Shown in pieces: positions 11,403 through 23,441 of a stretch of 64,000 nucleotides of DNA (the first letter of the stretch is position 1; every line of letters begins with the position of its first letter). The notes beneath the pieces are model-generated. The model was not told where the DNA came from. It saw nothing but the letters and a program-made list of their open reading frames with translations, and searched no databases. The DNA comes from Chrysemys picta bellii (taxonomy: Eukaryota; Chordata; Testudines; Emydidae): NCBI RefSeq assembly GCF_011386835.1, contig NC_088795.1, positions 17,651,441-17,715,440 on the forward strand, in the 5' to 3' direction. Position numbers and translations under genes: made by a program.

Positions 11403-11407
11403 GCCAG

Positions 11408-13100
11408 CTAGCACCACTTCACTTGAACCAGAGATTTTTGTGCACGAACAGAAGTCAGGTTATGGGCAACGCTCGAGTAATATCTCAAACTAACACTGCA
11501 GTGAAGACAAGCCCTAACATTACTGCATGGTTCAACGATATACGGTTATCCAATCTAGCTACAGTATATACAGCATGTTATGCCAGATGTCATCACTGAA
11601 TGGAGATTTGGATTTCCAGTTAATTTTACAGCAACCACCATTTCTTTTATCTCCTCATTTAGCTGCGGAACTGAGATTGTTGTGTATTTATTCTGGTGTC
11701 ACTGAGGGCAGAATCTGGTTCTTTCTGTTCATTTAACGTAAACAGGTGAGAGATGAGACCACTGGGTAAGTAGGGAAAACAAGAAGGTTTGAGGCTTACG
11801 TTCCAAGAACTCACTGAAATGGATTAGTATATGATAAATACATATAGCATGTAACACCTTTCTCCTGACCTGTCTAGTTAACGCTCTGTTTTAGGCTACA
11901 TGCCCTCAATCTGAAGTCAGCTAAGCTGATATCCAATGGACTTCATCAGCTGGGATGGCTCAGCAGACTTGATTGTTAACTTAAGATCAAACTACTGGAG
12001 ATATTTTGTCAAATTTTCACAATTCTGACATACACAGGCATAAGCACAAATCAATCAGATGGTTCAAGATGCTAGCGTACACATTTCTGAGCACTATCAT
12101 GTTTATGATTCTATGCACGAGTTTATCAGATTGTCTATTATTATGTTTTTAAAATGGGCTTTAAAGATTTCAGATGTGCTTTAAGATGATCATTAGTCTG
12201 CTAGCATTGGAGAAATTATTCAAGGTTGTGGCTAAAATGAGGGAGAGGATTTCAAATTTATCACTGTTTCTACATAAATTTGTCCCCTGTGCCTCTTGAA
12301 TGAAAGTGTCCTCTTCCTAATGGTTTTTGCAGGAATACAACCATGATATGAACTTGTTCATTTCTATAACAAAGAAAAGCAAAATGTTAACATCTGTAGG
12401 TTCAAATATGTTTAAATCTGATACTATATAAATCCTTATTTCAACAAATGAAAAATGTTATCAACAAATCTCAGGCCTTTTATATCCCATAAAGATTGTT
12501 TTGCTGCAATGTCTCTCTACTAAGATTTTTGAGAGGAGAAAAACAGGGAGATAAGACATTCCTTTGACCTGCTCAGAGTAAAGTCTCTGAAATATATATT
12601 TACATTATTGGATTTGGGGCATGCTTGACATAGGTAAAAGTGCAGTGCACAATCCTGAACATGTGATGATAGTTCCTGGATAGTGCTCTAATTCTTCTTC
12701 TGCAGTAAAACTGAGTAGCTGAGGAGCTTATATTGGGATATAAAACCTTTTACCCTTTGGTCATCAGTTTGAATCCAGCCTGCATAGGGTGTTTTGTGAC
12801 ATTTTGGTGACAATGGCACCCATACAGCCCGTTTCCGTCCAGGGGGTTGCACAGTTGTAACTGGTTGGAACACAGAAAACCATTCTGACCAGCATAGCTC
12901 CTGCTCAGAAATAACACAAGAGCACTCATTTTACATCGTATTTAAAAGAAAAGAGCTTTGCAATCGTGATCTTTTGGGGTTTAGGATCTGAGGTGGTAAT
13001 GCTAAAATCTAAAAGCAAACAGGAGCAGGTCATGTTACACAAACCCTGGACAAAACCAGAGAGGGGGGCCGCATCTTTTCTTATTTTGCTACTCTACAGA
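11408..13100. other. Anonymous sequence, no gene seen
   Basis: Mostly AT-rich unique-looking sequence after the right remnant of the split MITE (to about 11518). No repeat end, RNA gene or conserved protein is recognisable. Confidence 0.45.
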
Positions 13101-13104
13101 TGCA

Positions 13105-13440
13105 TTGGCCTCAGACAAGTCGGTGTGGAGACTGCTGAAGGGAATGCATTTGCATAGTTATGCTCTGAAGGCAACTACAACAAGTCTGAATGCTAAGCTG
13201 GACACGTTCTCATTGAGGGTGATTAATACGAGTTCTACCGCGATGCATTTGGAAAATAAAATCGAGGGTCTCTCAGGGACTATAAAGCCTTCTTACAAAC
13301 AGAACATAGTTATGGACTCTGAAAGTGAAATGCTGAAAAATCAAAGCTGTGCCTAAATTAAGGACTAGTGGAAGAAAATCTCCTAATTTATTTGGGTAGA
13401 TGGGATTCCTGAAACTTTGCAGCTAAACGCTATGGGGTAG
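13105..13440 (+). pseudogene. Possible decayed L1/Tx1-type ORF1 fragment
   Basis: An 83-codon frame (13105-13356) reads like a coiled coil (NAKLDTFSLRVINTSS...HLENKIEGLS). It continues past stops into a phrase ending WVDGIPETLQ. The order of coiled coil, a LKNQSC-like segment and an 'xxGIPE' segment resembles ORF1 of L1/Tx1-type LINEs (coiled coil, then an ENRSRRNN-like and a GLPE-like motif). The resemblance is short and the frame contains stops, so it could be chance. Confidence 0.25.
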
Positions 13441-14200
13441 TTTGGCACACAGCAACCTGCCCTGTATAAAGAGCACCACATAATTGCTGTGACCCGAGGC
13501 AGAACAGGAAGTCGCAATTTAGCCCCTTGCTTCCTGAGGGAGGTAAGCTGTGACAGCCTTCTTCCTAGTGCCAGTTTAGTTGGGTTGGCCAACACAGTTT
13601 TTATTGCTTGTTTACTCCCATTAACCTTGCAGGGACAATGCAGGTCAGAGAGAGTGAACTCAATTCGATTCCTTCTTGTGCACTATCATCAGAATGGTGA
13701 TTCCATTTTCTGTGTTCCAACCAGTTACAATTGTGCAAACCCATGGGCAAAGGGCTGTGTGGGTGCCACTGGGAGCATTATTTGAAGGAAATGATGCTAT
13801 GTAGGAATAACTGAGGACCTAATTTGGCCTGCAGAAGCTTATTACAGGTGGCATTATGTGAGCAAGAAAGAGCCTGACTTGTCTTTCAAGGATTGCCCGG
13901 GTTGAATTTTCAGGCTTGGCAGTTTGAAATAAAATCCATTTTATCTGTAAACTGAGCATATTTACTTTGGAAATCATTGAGATACGATGAACATGGAAAC
14001 CCTCCCCCCCGCCCCATGTCATTTTTACAAAATCACTTTTCAAACTAGAAAGGTATAAACTGCTGTTGCTCCATTTGTCATAGTTTATAGGCAAGAGGTA
14101 ACTGCCTGCACAGCCAGGGAGAAGAACAGCTATAAAACCATGCCGAATGTTTATAGGGGAAAATTACATGTGACATTTGCTTTCTTCCTTCTTTGGGTAC
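13441..14200. other. Anonymous sequence, no gene seen
   Basis: No feature can be supported here. Open frames of 70-98 codons on both strands lack recognisable motifs. Confidence 0.4.
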
Positions 14201-14296
14201 GTCTACAGAGCAACAAAAGACCCACAGCAACAAGTCTCACAGCCTGGGTCAACTGACTGGGGCTGGAGCTGTGGGGCTAAAAATAGCAGTGTAGGC

Positions 14297-14933
14297 TAGG
14301 GTTACCATATTCAAACATTTAAAAAAGAGGACACTCCACAGGGCCCCAGTCCCACCCCCGGTCCCGCCCCTTCCCCGCCCCCATTCCAACCCCTTCCCCA
14401 AAGTCCCTGCCCCAACTCTGCCCCCTCCTCTGAGCATCCCGCATTCCCCCTCCTCCCTCCCGCTCTGATCTTGGGTGGGGGTTGCTAAGTGCTTCCCTGC
14501 TCCCCACTTGCCCTGCAGCCCCTGCACCCACCCCCGCTCCTGCAGCCTCTGTGCCCCCTGCTCCCCACTGGCCCTGCAGCCCCTGCACCCCCCCTCACCC
14601 CTGCAGCCTCTGCGCCCCCCGCCTGCCCTGCTCCCCTGCTCACCAGGCAGAGGGAGAGCTGCGGGCTCCACGTGGAGCCAAACACTGTGCCGCGCTGCTC
14701 TGTGGGGGAGGAGAGAGCGGGGGAGGGGGAGGGACTCTGGCTGCTAGAGGCCCCAGTGGCTTTGAGTGGCTTTCATTCAGGCCCAGCCGTCCAATCAGCC
14801 ACGCCGCACTCTGCATGAGGGGAAGGGGGAAATCCCGGACATTTCTACTTTATTAGAAATCCCCCCCCGGACAGCCATTTAAAGCTGAAAAAGCCGGACA
14901 TGTCCGGGGAAAGCCGGACGGATGGTAACCCTA
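14297..14933. mobile_element. hAT-type element (637 bp), TAGGGTTACCAT ends
   Basis: The ends are inverted repeats TAGGGTTACCAT and ATGGTAACCCTA. Flanking octamers GTGTAGGC (14289-14296) and GTGTAGGG (14934-14941) match at 7 of 8 positions, as expected of an aged 8-bp duplication. The interior is C-rich with repeated CCCTGCAGCCCCTGCACCC units (14500-14650), giving stop-poor frames on both strands that are not genes. It sits inside another older repeat, whose parts flank it at about 14200-14288 and 14942-15000. Confidence 0.83.
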
Positions 14934-14941
14934 GTGTAGGG

Positions 14942-17478
14942 ACTGGGATTGGGGCTGGAGCCTGGGCTCTGAAACCCAGCGACTTCTGACTGAACATAAT
15001 CCTCCATGGCTGGAGGAAGGGTTTGTTTGCTAGGCGTTTGGTCTAGATATTTTGGGTTAGGTGAGGTTTTATGAAGGAAGGATGTGGAGTCATTTTGCTG
15101 CTCAAACAGTAGTGCCCATTATCTGGTTACTTCTGTTATAGATGATATATTTATATACTGAAGATCTATTTTAAAAAGCTAGCTTGTGCTCAAAGAGACA
15201 GGAGGGAAATGGCCTTACAGTCTGTTTAAACAGGCATTCCTCCCCTCCCCCACCTACTGAGTTGAGTCAAAGAAGATTCCAGACCACAGGAGAGCTGAAA
15301 TACCGACACTAAACGTTTGATCCTATTTCCGGACAAGCTTCCCTGAATACACGTCTTAATCTAAAAACTGCAGAGAAATCAATGCCAGGGTGCTATCTGC
15401 TATGTGCACTACAATTGGTTTACAGTATTAAAATTCAGATAAATGGTAAAACGTTGCAATTATTTAGCTCTACCCCAAAAGGACCCAGTCTAACTTATAC
15501 AAACTAAGGGTCCAATCCTGCCAGCCCTCACTTGTGTGAGGTGTCCTATGGAAGTCAATGGGACTCCTCATGTGACTAAAGACAATTTGTGTGAATTAGA
15601 GTTGGAAAAACCTGGCCCAGGCATAGGTGTTGAGAGAGCCCGGATACGGGGGCAGTAAAAGTTCCTGAATAGAAAGAACAGAGGCTTTAGATGGCAGTAT
15701 TTTCACAGTGGGACTTCAAACAAGTAAGGCTGAAATATTGCATGTGATGTATTATTTACAACCGGCGTCGACTGACTGCATTTATTTGTTCATTGACAAC
15801 ATGAATCTTCTCCGCTCTACCTCCCTGCCCTATGAATGAATGCCAGACTACAGGTGGTTGGAGCTATTCAGTCAGAATGCATTTGTGGAGATAGGAAGCC
15901 GCACAAGTAATTCTTAAGGAGAGGGGGATATTTAACACTAATACCGTATGGCAGTTTCCATGTGCACGGTGCAGTACAAACATTCATTCTTACAACACCC
16001 CCAGGGAGGACGATAGAGAAGTAAGAGTGGGCCTGCTCCCAAGTTCATTGAAGACAATGCTGAGCCTCCCCATAGAATTCCAGTGCAGCCTTTATTTATC
16101 CCAGCAACTAAATGCTTCTAAAACCAATATGAACCTAGAAACAACTAGGGAGTAGATGGCACTTATAATACAGCAATTTCACTCCCATAGCAAAGGCAGG
16201 TACAGTCTAAATTGTTTCTGTTGCCCTGTCAGAACTTTTGGTGGGTTTGTTTCACACTCTACTGCAGCAGTACTCTACTGCAGTGAGGGGCATGAACTTT
16301 CGGACAATGCCCGTCTATTTCTGTGATGGTATGGTTATGATCTTGTCATGCGATGGACCATAAAAAGGCAATTGAACAACTGCTGAAGTACTTGCACAGA
16401 ACCTTGAAAATACTGTTCACTCTATTGAAGACCTGCTGCAATGGAGTAGAAGAGTCTACCATTGTGAGTCTCCATAGGGGGACAAAATCCATCGCATGTC
16501 TTATTGATTCTCTCGCAGCAGTTTTAAAAAGAAATCCCCCAAATTAGACCTCCCTACACACATCCTCGCTTGTAATTACCTTCACAACAAGATGATTATA
16601 GTCTTGGTCTTTTCAGTCTCCTGCATGGTGAGCAGTGTAAAGGAAAAGTACAGAGGTAACAAAAAATCCTTCTCAATCTCTTCCCTGCTAAATAACTGCC
16701 AGAGCTCGAGGAAAACAGTGAAGACTGTTCTCTGACCTACCCGTTTTGCTCTCCTTTTGGAATGTCATGATATCTGAATATGAACCAGGAGTAACTTCAG
16801 TGGAGCAGATTTCCTCCCCCTATGCTGGCCACTTTGTGCTGTGTCCTAACTGGCCAGCTAACAATTTCCTCCATGTAGGGGTGCTTTAAGAGTGAGGAGA
16901 TATACCCGAACTAGATGCAGGACAAGGAGGAAAACCAGCGCAGAGGGCCAAGTAGAGGAAGACCAAGTGTTCGGGCAATGAGAAGATGCACAATAGGAGA
17001 GGCCCAAAATGGTCACGATTTTGAAATCTGTTTCTTTAAACATTCTTGTGGAGTAATAAATGAAATGAAAAAGCCTCTAAGAAAAAGAATAGTAGGGTAT
17101 GGCTGATGTCGGTCTAAATCTCAGACAGAATCAAGGCTTCTGTCCAAAATCTAGTCACAGTAGCCCTCTGGAACTGCAGCGGGATTTTTATATAACAAAC
17201 TCCCATAAAGGGCCCAACAAGGATACAACACATTCATTAGCAAGAAGTGTCACTTATATTCACCTTAACGATTAACTCAAAGATGTCTGAAGGTGTTTTA
17301 TAAAAGATAATCAATAATTTAACAGGAGAACTGATAGTGCCATGCCATCGCGTGGGAAATAAGGGAGCTGGTGGGCTTGGCTGAAAGGAGAAAAGAGCAG
17401 CAGTATATATCATGTCGTGGAAAGTAGCAGTGGAACAGTAAAGAGAAGAAGGTGCTAAGTGGCCACTGAATGAAACAC
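14942..17478. other. Anonymous sequence, no gene seen
   Basis: No coding region, RNA gene or defined mobile element is recognised. About 15505-15600 has the 'CCAATCCTGCCAGCCCTCACT...GAAGTCAATGGGACTCC' wording of an old fold-back repeat. Confidence 0.4.
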
Positions 17479-18221
17479 AGGGCTTGGCTACACTTGCGAG
17501 TTACAATGCATTAAAGGAGCCCCCGGGCGCCCTAACTCCCGACCTGTACACACTGGCAAGGCACGTAGAGCGCTCTGACTCTGCAGCTACAGCGCTGCTG
17601 GTAGTCCACCTCGGCGAGAGGAATAACGTTTGCTGCGCCTTGGCTACAACGCCTGGGCATCAGTGTGAACAAGGTGTTGCATTACTGCGCTCTGATCAGC
17701 CTCCGGAAACGTCCCATAATCCCCTTAAGTCAAGTGGCCACTCTTGTCATTGTTTTGGATATGCCCTTTGAAAGCTCCGTTTGACAGCCGGCTGCTTATC
17801 TGCTCCGAGACAAAGCAACCATTAGTGTGGAACGCTGTGTGTGAGAGAGAGAGGCGGGAGGGGGAGGGGTAGGGAGAGGGGGAGTCTGCTGCTGTCTGAA
17901 CTTACAAGACAGCATGCAGACATGGTCTCAGCCCCCCAAAAACCCACTCTCTCTCCCCCCACATATACACAACACACTCCCTGTCACACTCCACCCCACC
18001 CCCCCAACCCCCATTTGAAAAGCACGTTGCAGCCACTTGCATGCTGGGATAGCTACCACAATGCACTGCTCTCTGTGGCTGTTGCAAGAGCTGCTAATGT
18101 GGCCACGCCAATGCACTGTCAGCTGTCAGTGTGGACAGACTACAGCGCTTTCCCTACTGCGGTCTACGAAGCCTGGTTTAACTCAAAGCGATCTACATAT
18201 GCAAGTGTAGCCATGCCCACA
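17479..18221. mobile_element. hAT-like MITE, GGCTTGGCTACACTTGC ends (copy 1)
   Basis: The left end GGGCTTGGCTACACTTGC and right end GCAAGTGTAGCCATGCCC are inverted repeats. Inside, TGGCAAGGCACGTAGAGCGCTCTGACT and the CAGTGTGGACAGACTACAGCGCTTTCCCTACTGCG block are shared with the element at 54166-54819, so the two are one family. I found no clean target duplication. The open frames of 95 and 139 codons are element sequence. A CACACTCCACCCCACCCCCC tract (about 17980-18010) breaks the copy. Confidence 0.72.
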
Positions 18222-18299
18222 GTTAAAGCCCCTGAGAAAAGAGTAGACCAGATAAACTGACTGGTGCCTAGGAGAGTAAGCATGTGCTCAGACCACTGT

Positions 18300-18585
18300 T
18301 CTGAAAGGCTTTGAATAATGATGGCCTTGGGGTCGGAAGCACAAGGCAAGCATTCAGGAAAGCTGGGTTCAATTCCTAGCTAGCCTCTGCCACAGATTTC
18401 CAGTGTGACCTTGGGCAAGTCAATCTCTCTATGCCTCTGTTCCCCAACAAGAGCAATGGGGAGAACAATCCTTCCTTTGTCTGCATAAGTTCTTCCGGGC
18501 AAGAGCTGTCTCTCACTGTGTGTTATATACAGAGACTTGCAAAATGGGGCCCTGATCATAACTGGACCTGTAGGCACTAGTATAA
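18300..18585 (+). repeat. MIR-like SINE
   Basis: The order of motifs is that of MIR: a GGTTCAATTCCTAGC box-B-like segment (about 18366), TGTGACCTTGGGCAAGTCA (about 18403), a degraded 'CCTCTGTTCCCC' segment, then a tail reading AATGGGGCCCTGATCATAACTGG and GGCACTAGTATAA. It is old and diverged. Confidence 0.65.
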
Positions 18586-19089
18586 AACAACATATTTGGA
18601 TGAATCACTGTGAAGCTAAAGCAGAAGCCAATGGGTGGCAGGCAGAGGAACTGAAAGGAAAATCACTTCTCTTAGAAATACATTGATAGCAGAGAAACTT
18701 AATGAAATGAAACTTATGACAGACTGACTGAAGTTTCCTTCCCACAAACGGATGTGACTGCTACTCTACCATATGGAAAGAGGTTTTCTTAGAAATCCAT
18801 GTACATGAGGAACACCCTCACGCTCCAGTATTACTGCTGCTGCAACAAGTCCTTGCACATTCTGCCTTTGCACAGTATCTTAACACTCTCTCCCTAAAGC
18901 AGTTCAGAAAAGGATCTAAAAATTCAAGGATTTCTCAAGGCAAGACACTGAGAGCATGGTAACGCACACAATACAGTCAACCCCACACATTCAAAAGTCA
19001 TGAGTTAGGCCCCCAAAATTCACAAGGTCAATTTAAAAATCATGAGACTTTTAAAGTAATAAATTTGGGGTTCTCTGTGTTTGCTTTCT
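18586..19089. other. Anonymous sequence, no gene seen
   Basis: No feature is supported in this AT-rich stretch. Confidence 0.4.
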
Positions 19090-22000
19090 TATTTTTGAGT
19101 CCCTGCGCTTGTGGAGACCCCTGCCATCCTGACCTCGGAGCCTTCAACCCAGGTCCTGGTTTTGACTTGCTGGGAATGTGACCTGCATGTCCCTGCTGAA
19201 GAAAGTCAGGCAGGGGAAACCACTCAATGTGAAAGGTTACAAAGTAGCAGCCGTGTTAGTCTGTATCCACAAAAAGAACAGGAGTACTTGTGGCACCTTA
19301 GAGACTAACACATTTATTTCAGCATAAGCTTTCGTGGGGAAGAAGTGAGCTGTAGCCCACGAAAGCTTATGCTGAAATAAATTTGTTAGTCTCTAAGGTG
19401 CCACAAGTAGTCCTGTTCTTTTTTCTCAGTGTGAAAGGTGTCTATTGGTGGAGTCCTCATGAAGCAGATAAGAAAGCTGCAGTAGGGGTGGCTTGTCTGC
19501 ATTGCATGGAGGGGCACGAGGACTTCATCAACGAGCTGTACATGGAGACATCTAGGATGGAGCATGTTAGCTGATTAGGAGGACTACAGCGGAACTAGAG
19601 GAGAAAAGAACATCATATACTCTGCAGGGAGGAGACTGGCTGCTGGCCACCTCGGGCAGTAGGCAGTGTTCCACCTGCCACCCAGGTCCCCCTCCCACCA
19701 TCGTCAAGAACTGGTATGCTGTACTGGCAACAGGAGGAGATGAACACACCCGATGGCTTAGAGGGAGAACCCCCGCAAGGTTGCCACCTGCCCCCAAACC
19801 CAAGAGGGGGAGGAGGCATAAGGTGCTGACGGATGGAGGCATCAATCTGCTGACCTGACATGCTGTCCCCGGAGGTATGTTGCCTGTTGCCCTGCGTGGA
19901 GCCTGCAACCGAAATGTTACAGAAAGCTCATCCATCCCTCTGATCACTACCCCAAGCTGCTCATCCACCGGGGCACTAATGATACTGCCAGATCTGACCT
20001 TGAGCAGATCAGCAGTGACTACAGGACTCTGGGAGTGAAGGCGAAGGAGTTGGTGCACAAATGATGCTCTTGTCCATCCTCCCTGTTGAGGGTAAGGGCT
20101 CAGGCAGGGACATGCGCATCCTAGAGATTAATGCACAGCTGCACAGATTGTGTTGAAGGGAGAACTTTGGCTTCCTCAACCTTGGGATGCTGTTCTGTGA
20201 AGGAGGACTTCTGAGAAGAATTGGGGTCCAGCTGACCACAAAGAGGAAGAGCAGCTTCACACACCTACTTGCCAACTTAGTGAGGAGGACTTTAAATTAT
20301 GTTCAAAGGGGGAAGGTGACAAAACCCCACAGGTAAATATGAAAAAACATGCCCTGAAGAGAGGGCTAGATGTTGGAGGAGAAATAGAAAATTAAAAGAG
20401 GGTCATCGGAGCAATAAGAGGGAAATCAGTGCGAGAATCTGTTCAATATCTTAGATGTCTATACACAAATGTAAGGAGTATGGGGAATAAAAAAGGAAGG
20501 ACTGGAAGTATTAGTACATAAACTAAATTCTGACATAACTGGCATCAAAGAGACACAGTGGGATAAACCTCATGACTGGTGTATTGCTATAGAGGGGAAT
20601 AGCTTGTTCAGGAAGGACAGGCAGGGAAAAAAGGAAGGAGGTGTTGAATTATACATGAAGAATATATTATGTCCAGAAAAGATGAGAGGAAGATCAGTTG
20701 AAAGTCTCTGGGGGAAGATAAAAGAGGGAAAAATACAGGGGCAATATCATGTAAAGGATCTACCATAGACCACCAAAACAGGAAGTGGTGGTAGATGAGT
20801 TATTTCTAGAACAAGTAACAAATATCCAAAACACAAGACCTGGTAGTAATGGGGGACTTCATAGATATCTGTTGGAAAAGTAGTTTGGCAAAACAAAAAA
20901 TGTACAATGAGTTGTTGGAATGTATTTGGGACAACTTTTTGTTTCAGAAGGTAGAGGAAGTAACCCAGGGGACAGCCATTTTAGACTTTGTTCTGACTTG
21001 GGTGAAAGTGATCATTCAATGATAGATTTAATAATCTAAGGAAATGAAGGAGTGAGAGCCACAGAATAAGGACATTGGACTTCAAAAAAATCAGACAGAC
21101 TCAGAAAACTGGTAGGTAAGGTTACATGTGAAGACAATCTAAGGGAAAAGGGAGTCAGGGGAACTGGCAGTTTCTCAAAAAGACAATATTAAAGGCTCAC
21201 CAACAAACTATCTCCATGCAAAGGAAACATAAGCAGAATAGTAGAAGGCCAATATGTCTCCATTAGGAGCTCCTTAATGACCTGAAATTCAAAATGGAAT
21301 CCTACAAACAGTCAAAACATAGAGAAATTTCTGAGGTTGAGTAGAAACAAGTAGTGTACACATGTAGATACAAAATCAGAAAGACTAAGACACAAAATGA
21401 GTTATATCTAGCAATGGACGTAAAAGGCCATACAAAGAGGTTGCATAAATACATTAGGAGCAAGAGAAAGATGAAGGAAATTATAGGTCCTCTTACTTGG
21501 TGGGGAAGGAGAGCTTGCACCAGATGATATTGAGAAGGCAAAGGTATCTAATGCCTATTTTGCTTCAGTCTTCACTAAAGAGGTTAATTGGGACCAGTTA
21601 CTTAACACAATTAATATTAACAACAAGGGGGAATGATCAAAAGCCAAAATAGGGAAAGACCAGATTAAAGAATATGCAGAGAAGTTCGCTGTATTCATGT
21701 CATCTAAGGGTACTTAAAGAACTAGCTGAAGCAATTTTGGAACCATTAGCAATTATCCTCAAGAATTCATGGAAGACAGGGAGAAGTCCTAGAGGACTGG
21801 AGAAGGACAAACGTAGTACCTATCTTTCAAAATGGGATCCAGGGAATAATAGAACAGTCAGCCTAACCTTGATACCCGGAAAGATACTGGAACAAATTCT
21901 TAAACAATCCATTTTTAAGCACTTAGAGGATAATAGGGTGATAAGTAATAGCTAACATGGATTTGTCAAGAACAAGTCATGCCAAATCATGTAGACATGA

Positions 22001-22140
22001 TATATCATGGTTTTAGTAAGGCTGTTGACACAGTCCTGTATGACATTTTCTTAAGCAAACTAAGAAAACGTGGTGCATGGACAGTTGGTTGAAAAACCAT
22101 CCTCAAAGAGTAGTTATCAGTCCTATCAAACTGGGGAAAT
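19090..22140 (+). pseudogene. Decayed CR1 LINE: ORF1 (esterase) and 5' part of ORF2
   Basis: ORF1 starts with a cysteine-rich segment (CWECD..., about 19158) as in the PHD-like domain of CR1 ORF1. About 19865-20290 matches the SGNH esterase domain: LLIHRGTNDTA (about 19959-19991) contains the GxND block, and FLNLGMLF and LANLVRRTLN mark its end. ORF2 begins near 20450 with YTNVRSMGNKK, the start of the APE-type endonuclease. The reverse transcriptase starts later, with FSKAVDTVLYD (about 22011-22043) near its first catalytic aspartate. Frames are broken by many stops and shifts. The copy stops near 22140, before the YADD box. A Penelope-derived hairpin interrupts ORF1 at 19238-19424. This is a dead copy, older than the hairpin inside it. 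Confidence 0.85.
19238..19424. mobile_element. Penelope-derived fold-back insertion in CR1 ORF1
   Basis: Two arms of 62 bp, 19277-19338 and 19356-19417, are inverted copies with only two mismatches, separated by 17 bp. Both arms are the terminal segment of the Penelope-like element at 40529-42878 (AAGCTTATGCT...AATTTGTTAGTCTCTAAGGTGCC). A 15-bp target duplication flanks it: CTCAATGTGAAAGGT at 19223-19237 and CTCAGTGTGAAAGGT at 19425-19439 (one mismatch). Removing the insertion and one repeat restores continuity of the CR1 ORF1 region. The size and duplication show that a tail-plus-inverted-tail unit inserted as one event. Confidence 0.9.
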
Positions 22141-22943
22141 GGACTCTGCACTTTGTCTTTTTTTTGTTTTGCAGCAGTTCCCAAGCCTCTGGTTTGGGTC
22201 ATTCCCTCCTCTCATCACCCATGGCACAAATGGACTCTCCCCTTTGGTTTGTCTGAATGCAAATTCAGAAACTCAATGGTCTGCCTTCTCCTACCCCCTT
22301 TCTAAACCTCTCATTTCATCTGACAGCCACTGAGCCTGCAGCTGAGTTAGGAAAGGAATTACTCTCCACAGTCAATGGTATTATTGAATGTATCTGGAGA
22401 ACCAGGCCCTACTGCAATATCCTTTCCTGATCTGATCAGCAGTGTTAAATCACATTCTGTGATGCAAACTCTTTCCCTTCCACCTTCTTAAGTGGCTGGG
22501 GGCATCATTTTCACAATGCCAAGCACTCGCTTCCCCCAGTCCACTGAGAAGATACATTCAGGAGAGCATGCAGCTTGCCAGCCACCACCCACCCTTCAAA
22601 GGCAGAGGTAGGAAATGCCCATTCTGTTCCTGCCATTACTGGACGACTGCCAGTCTCTCTCATTCTGAGGTTAGAACACATGTTGGACATACAGGAGTGC
22701 TGGTAAGAGAGTGTCCTTTATTGCCTACCTCCAGTCACATAACATGGGTCACAGTTGCAAAGTTAATACCCATCACAAGACAGGAGTCAATATCCATTGA
22801 CTCCAGTTCATACCATTACATAGCTAACAGGGTATCAGCCAATCATGAATTAATATAGAATCTGCCTGTCCCCTAAACTGTAGGGGCCTCAATCTAAATT
22901 CTTCCAGACCCTTTCAAGAGATCATTGTCAAGAAGACATGGAC
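22141..22943. other. Anonymous sequence, no gene seen
   Basis: Frames of 66-96 codons here have no motif I recognise. No repeat ends are visible. Confidence 0.4.
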
Positions 22944-23433
22944 CAGAAGTTCCCAAACTTTTCTTATTGCGTACCCCCTTCCAGATCTACCAGCTGCCCA
23001 CATAACCACTACCCTTCTCATCACTGATACTTTGTGTGTTCTTCTCACCACTACCAGTCTTTAGCCAGCTATCCATATTTCACGGTCATGAACAGTTATA
23101 GTGCATCATACACAACTGAAAAAACAACACCCTTACATTCTGAGCTGGGCAACTGAACCCACACTGTATGGTGATTGGAGGTGAGGGCTCTGAACATCAG
23201 TATCTCTGTGTATCTGTGTTCTCATTTGTGCATCTTGAAGTAAATTAACTACTGTATTTTATATAACAAATTCCCACCAAGTTTTAAAGCTTTTTCTCAG
23301 AAGCCTATTATGAAAATACAATAAATAAAATAATTAATAAATAAAATCCACCATTACGTAATTTCACCTACGTACCCCTCAGAGATTCTTGCATACCCCC
23401 AGGGTTATGTGTAGCACAGTTTGGGAACCCCTG
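22944..23433. mobile_element. hAT-type MITE (490 bp), TTCCCAAAC ends
   Basis: The ends CAGAAGTTCCCAAAC and GTTTGGGAACCCCTG are inverted repeats differing at two positions. Flanking octamers ACATGGAC (22936-22943) and GTATAGAC (23434-23441) agree at 5 of 8 positions and differ only by transitions, as an old 8-bp duplication would. No transposase is present. Confidence 0.75.
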
Positions 23434-23441
23434 GTATAGAC

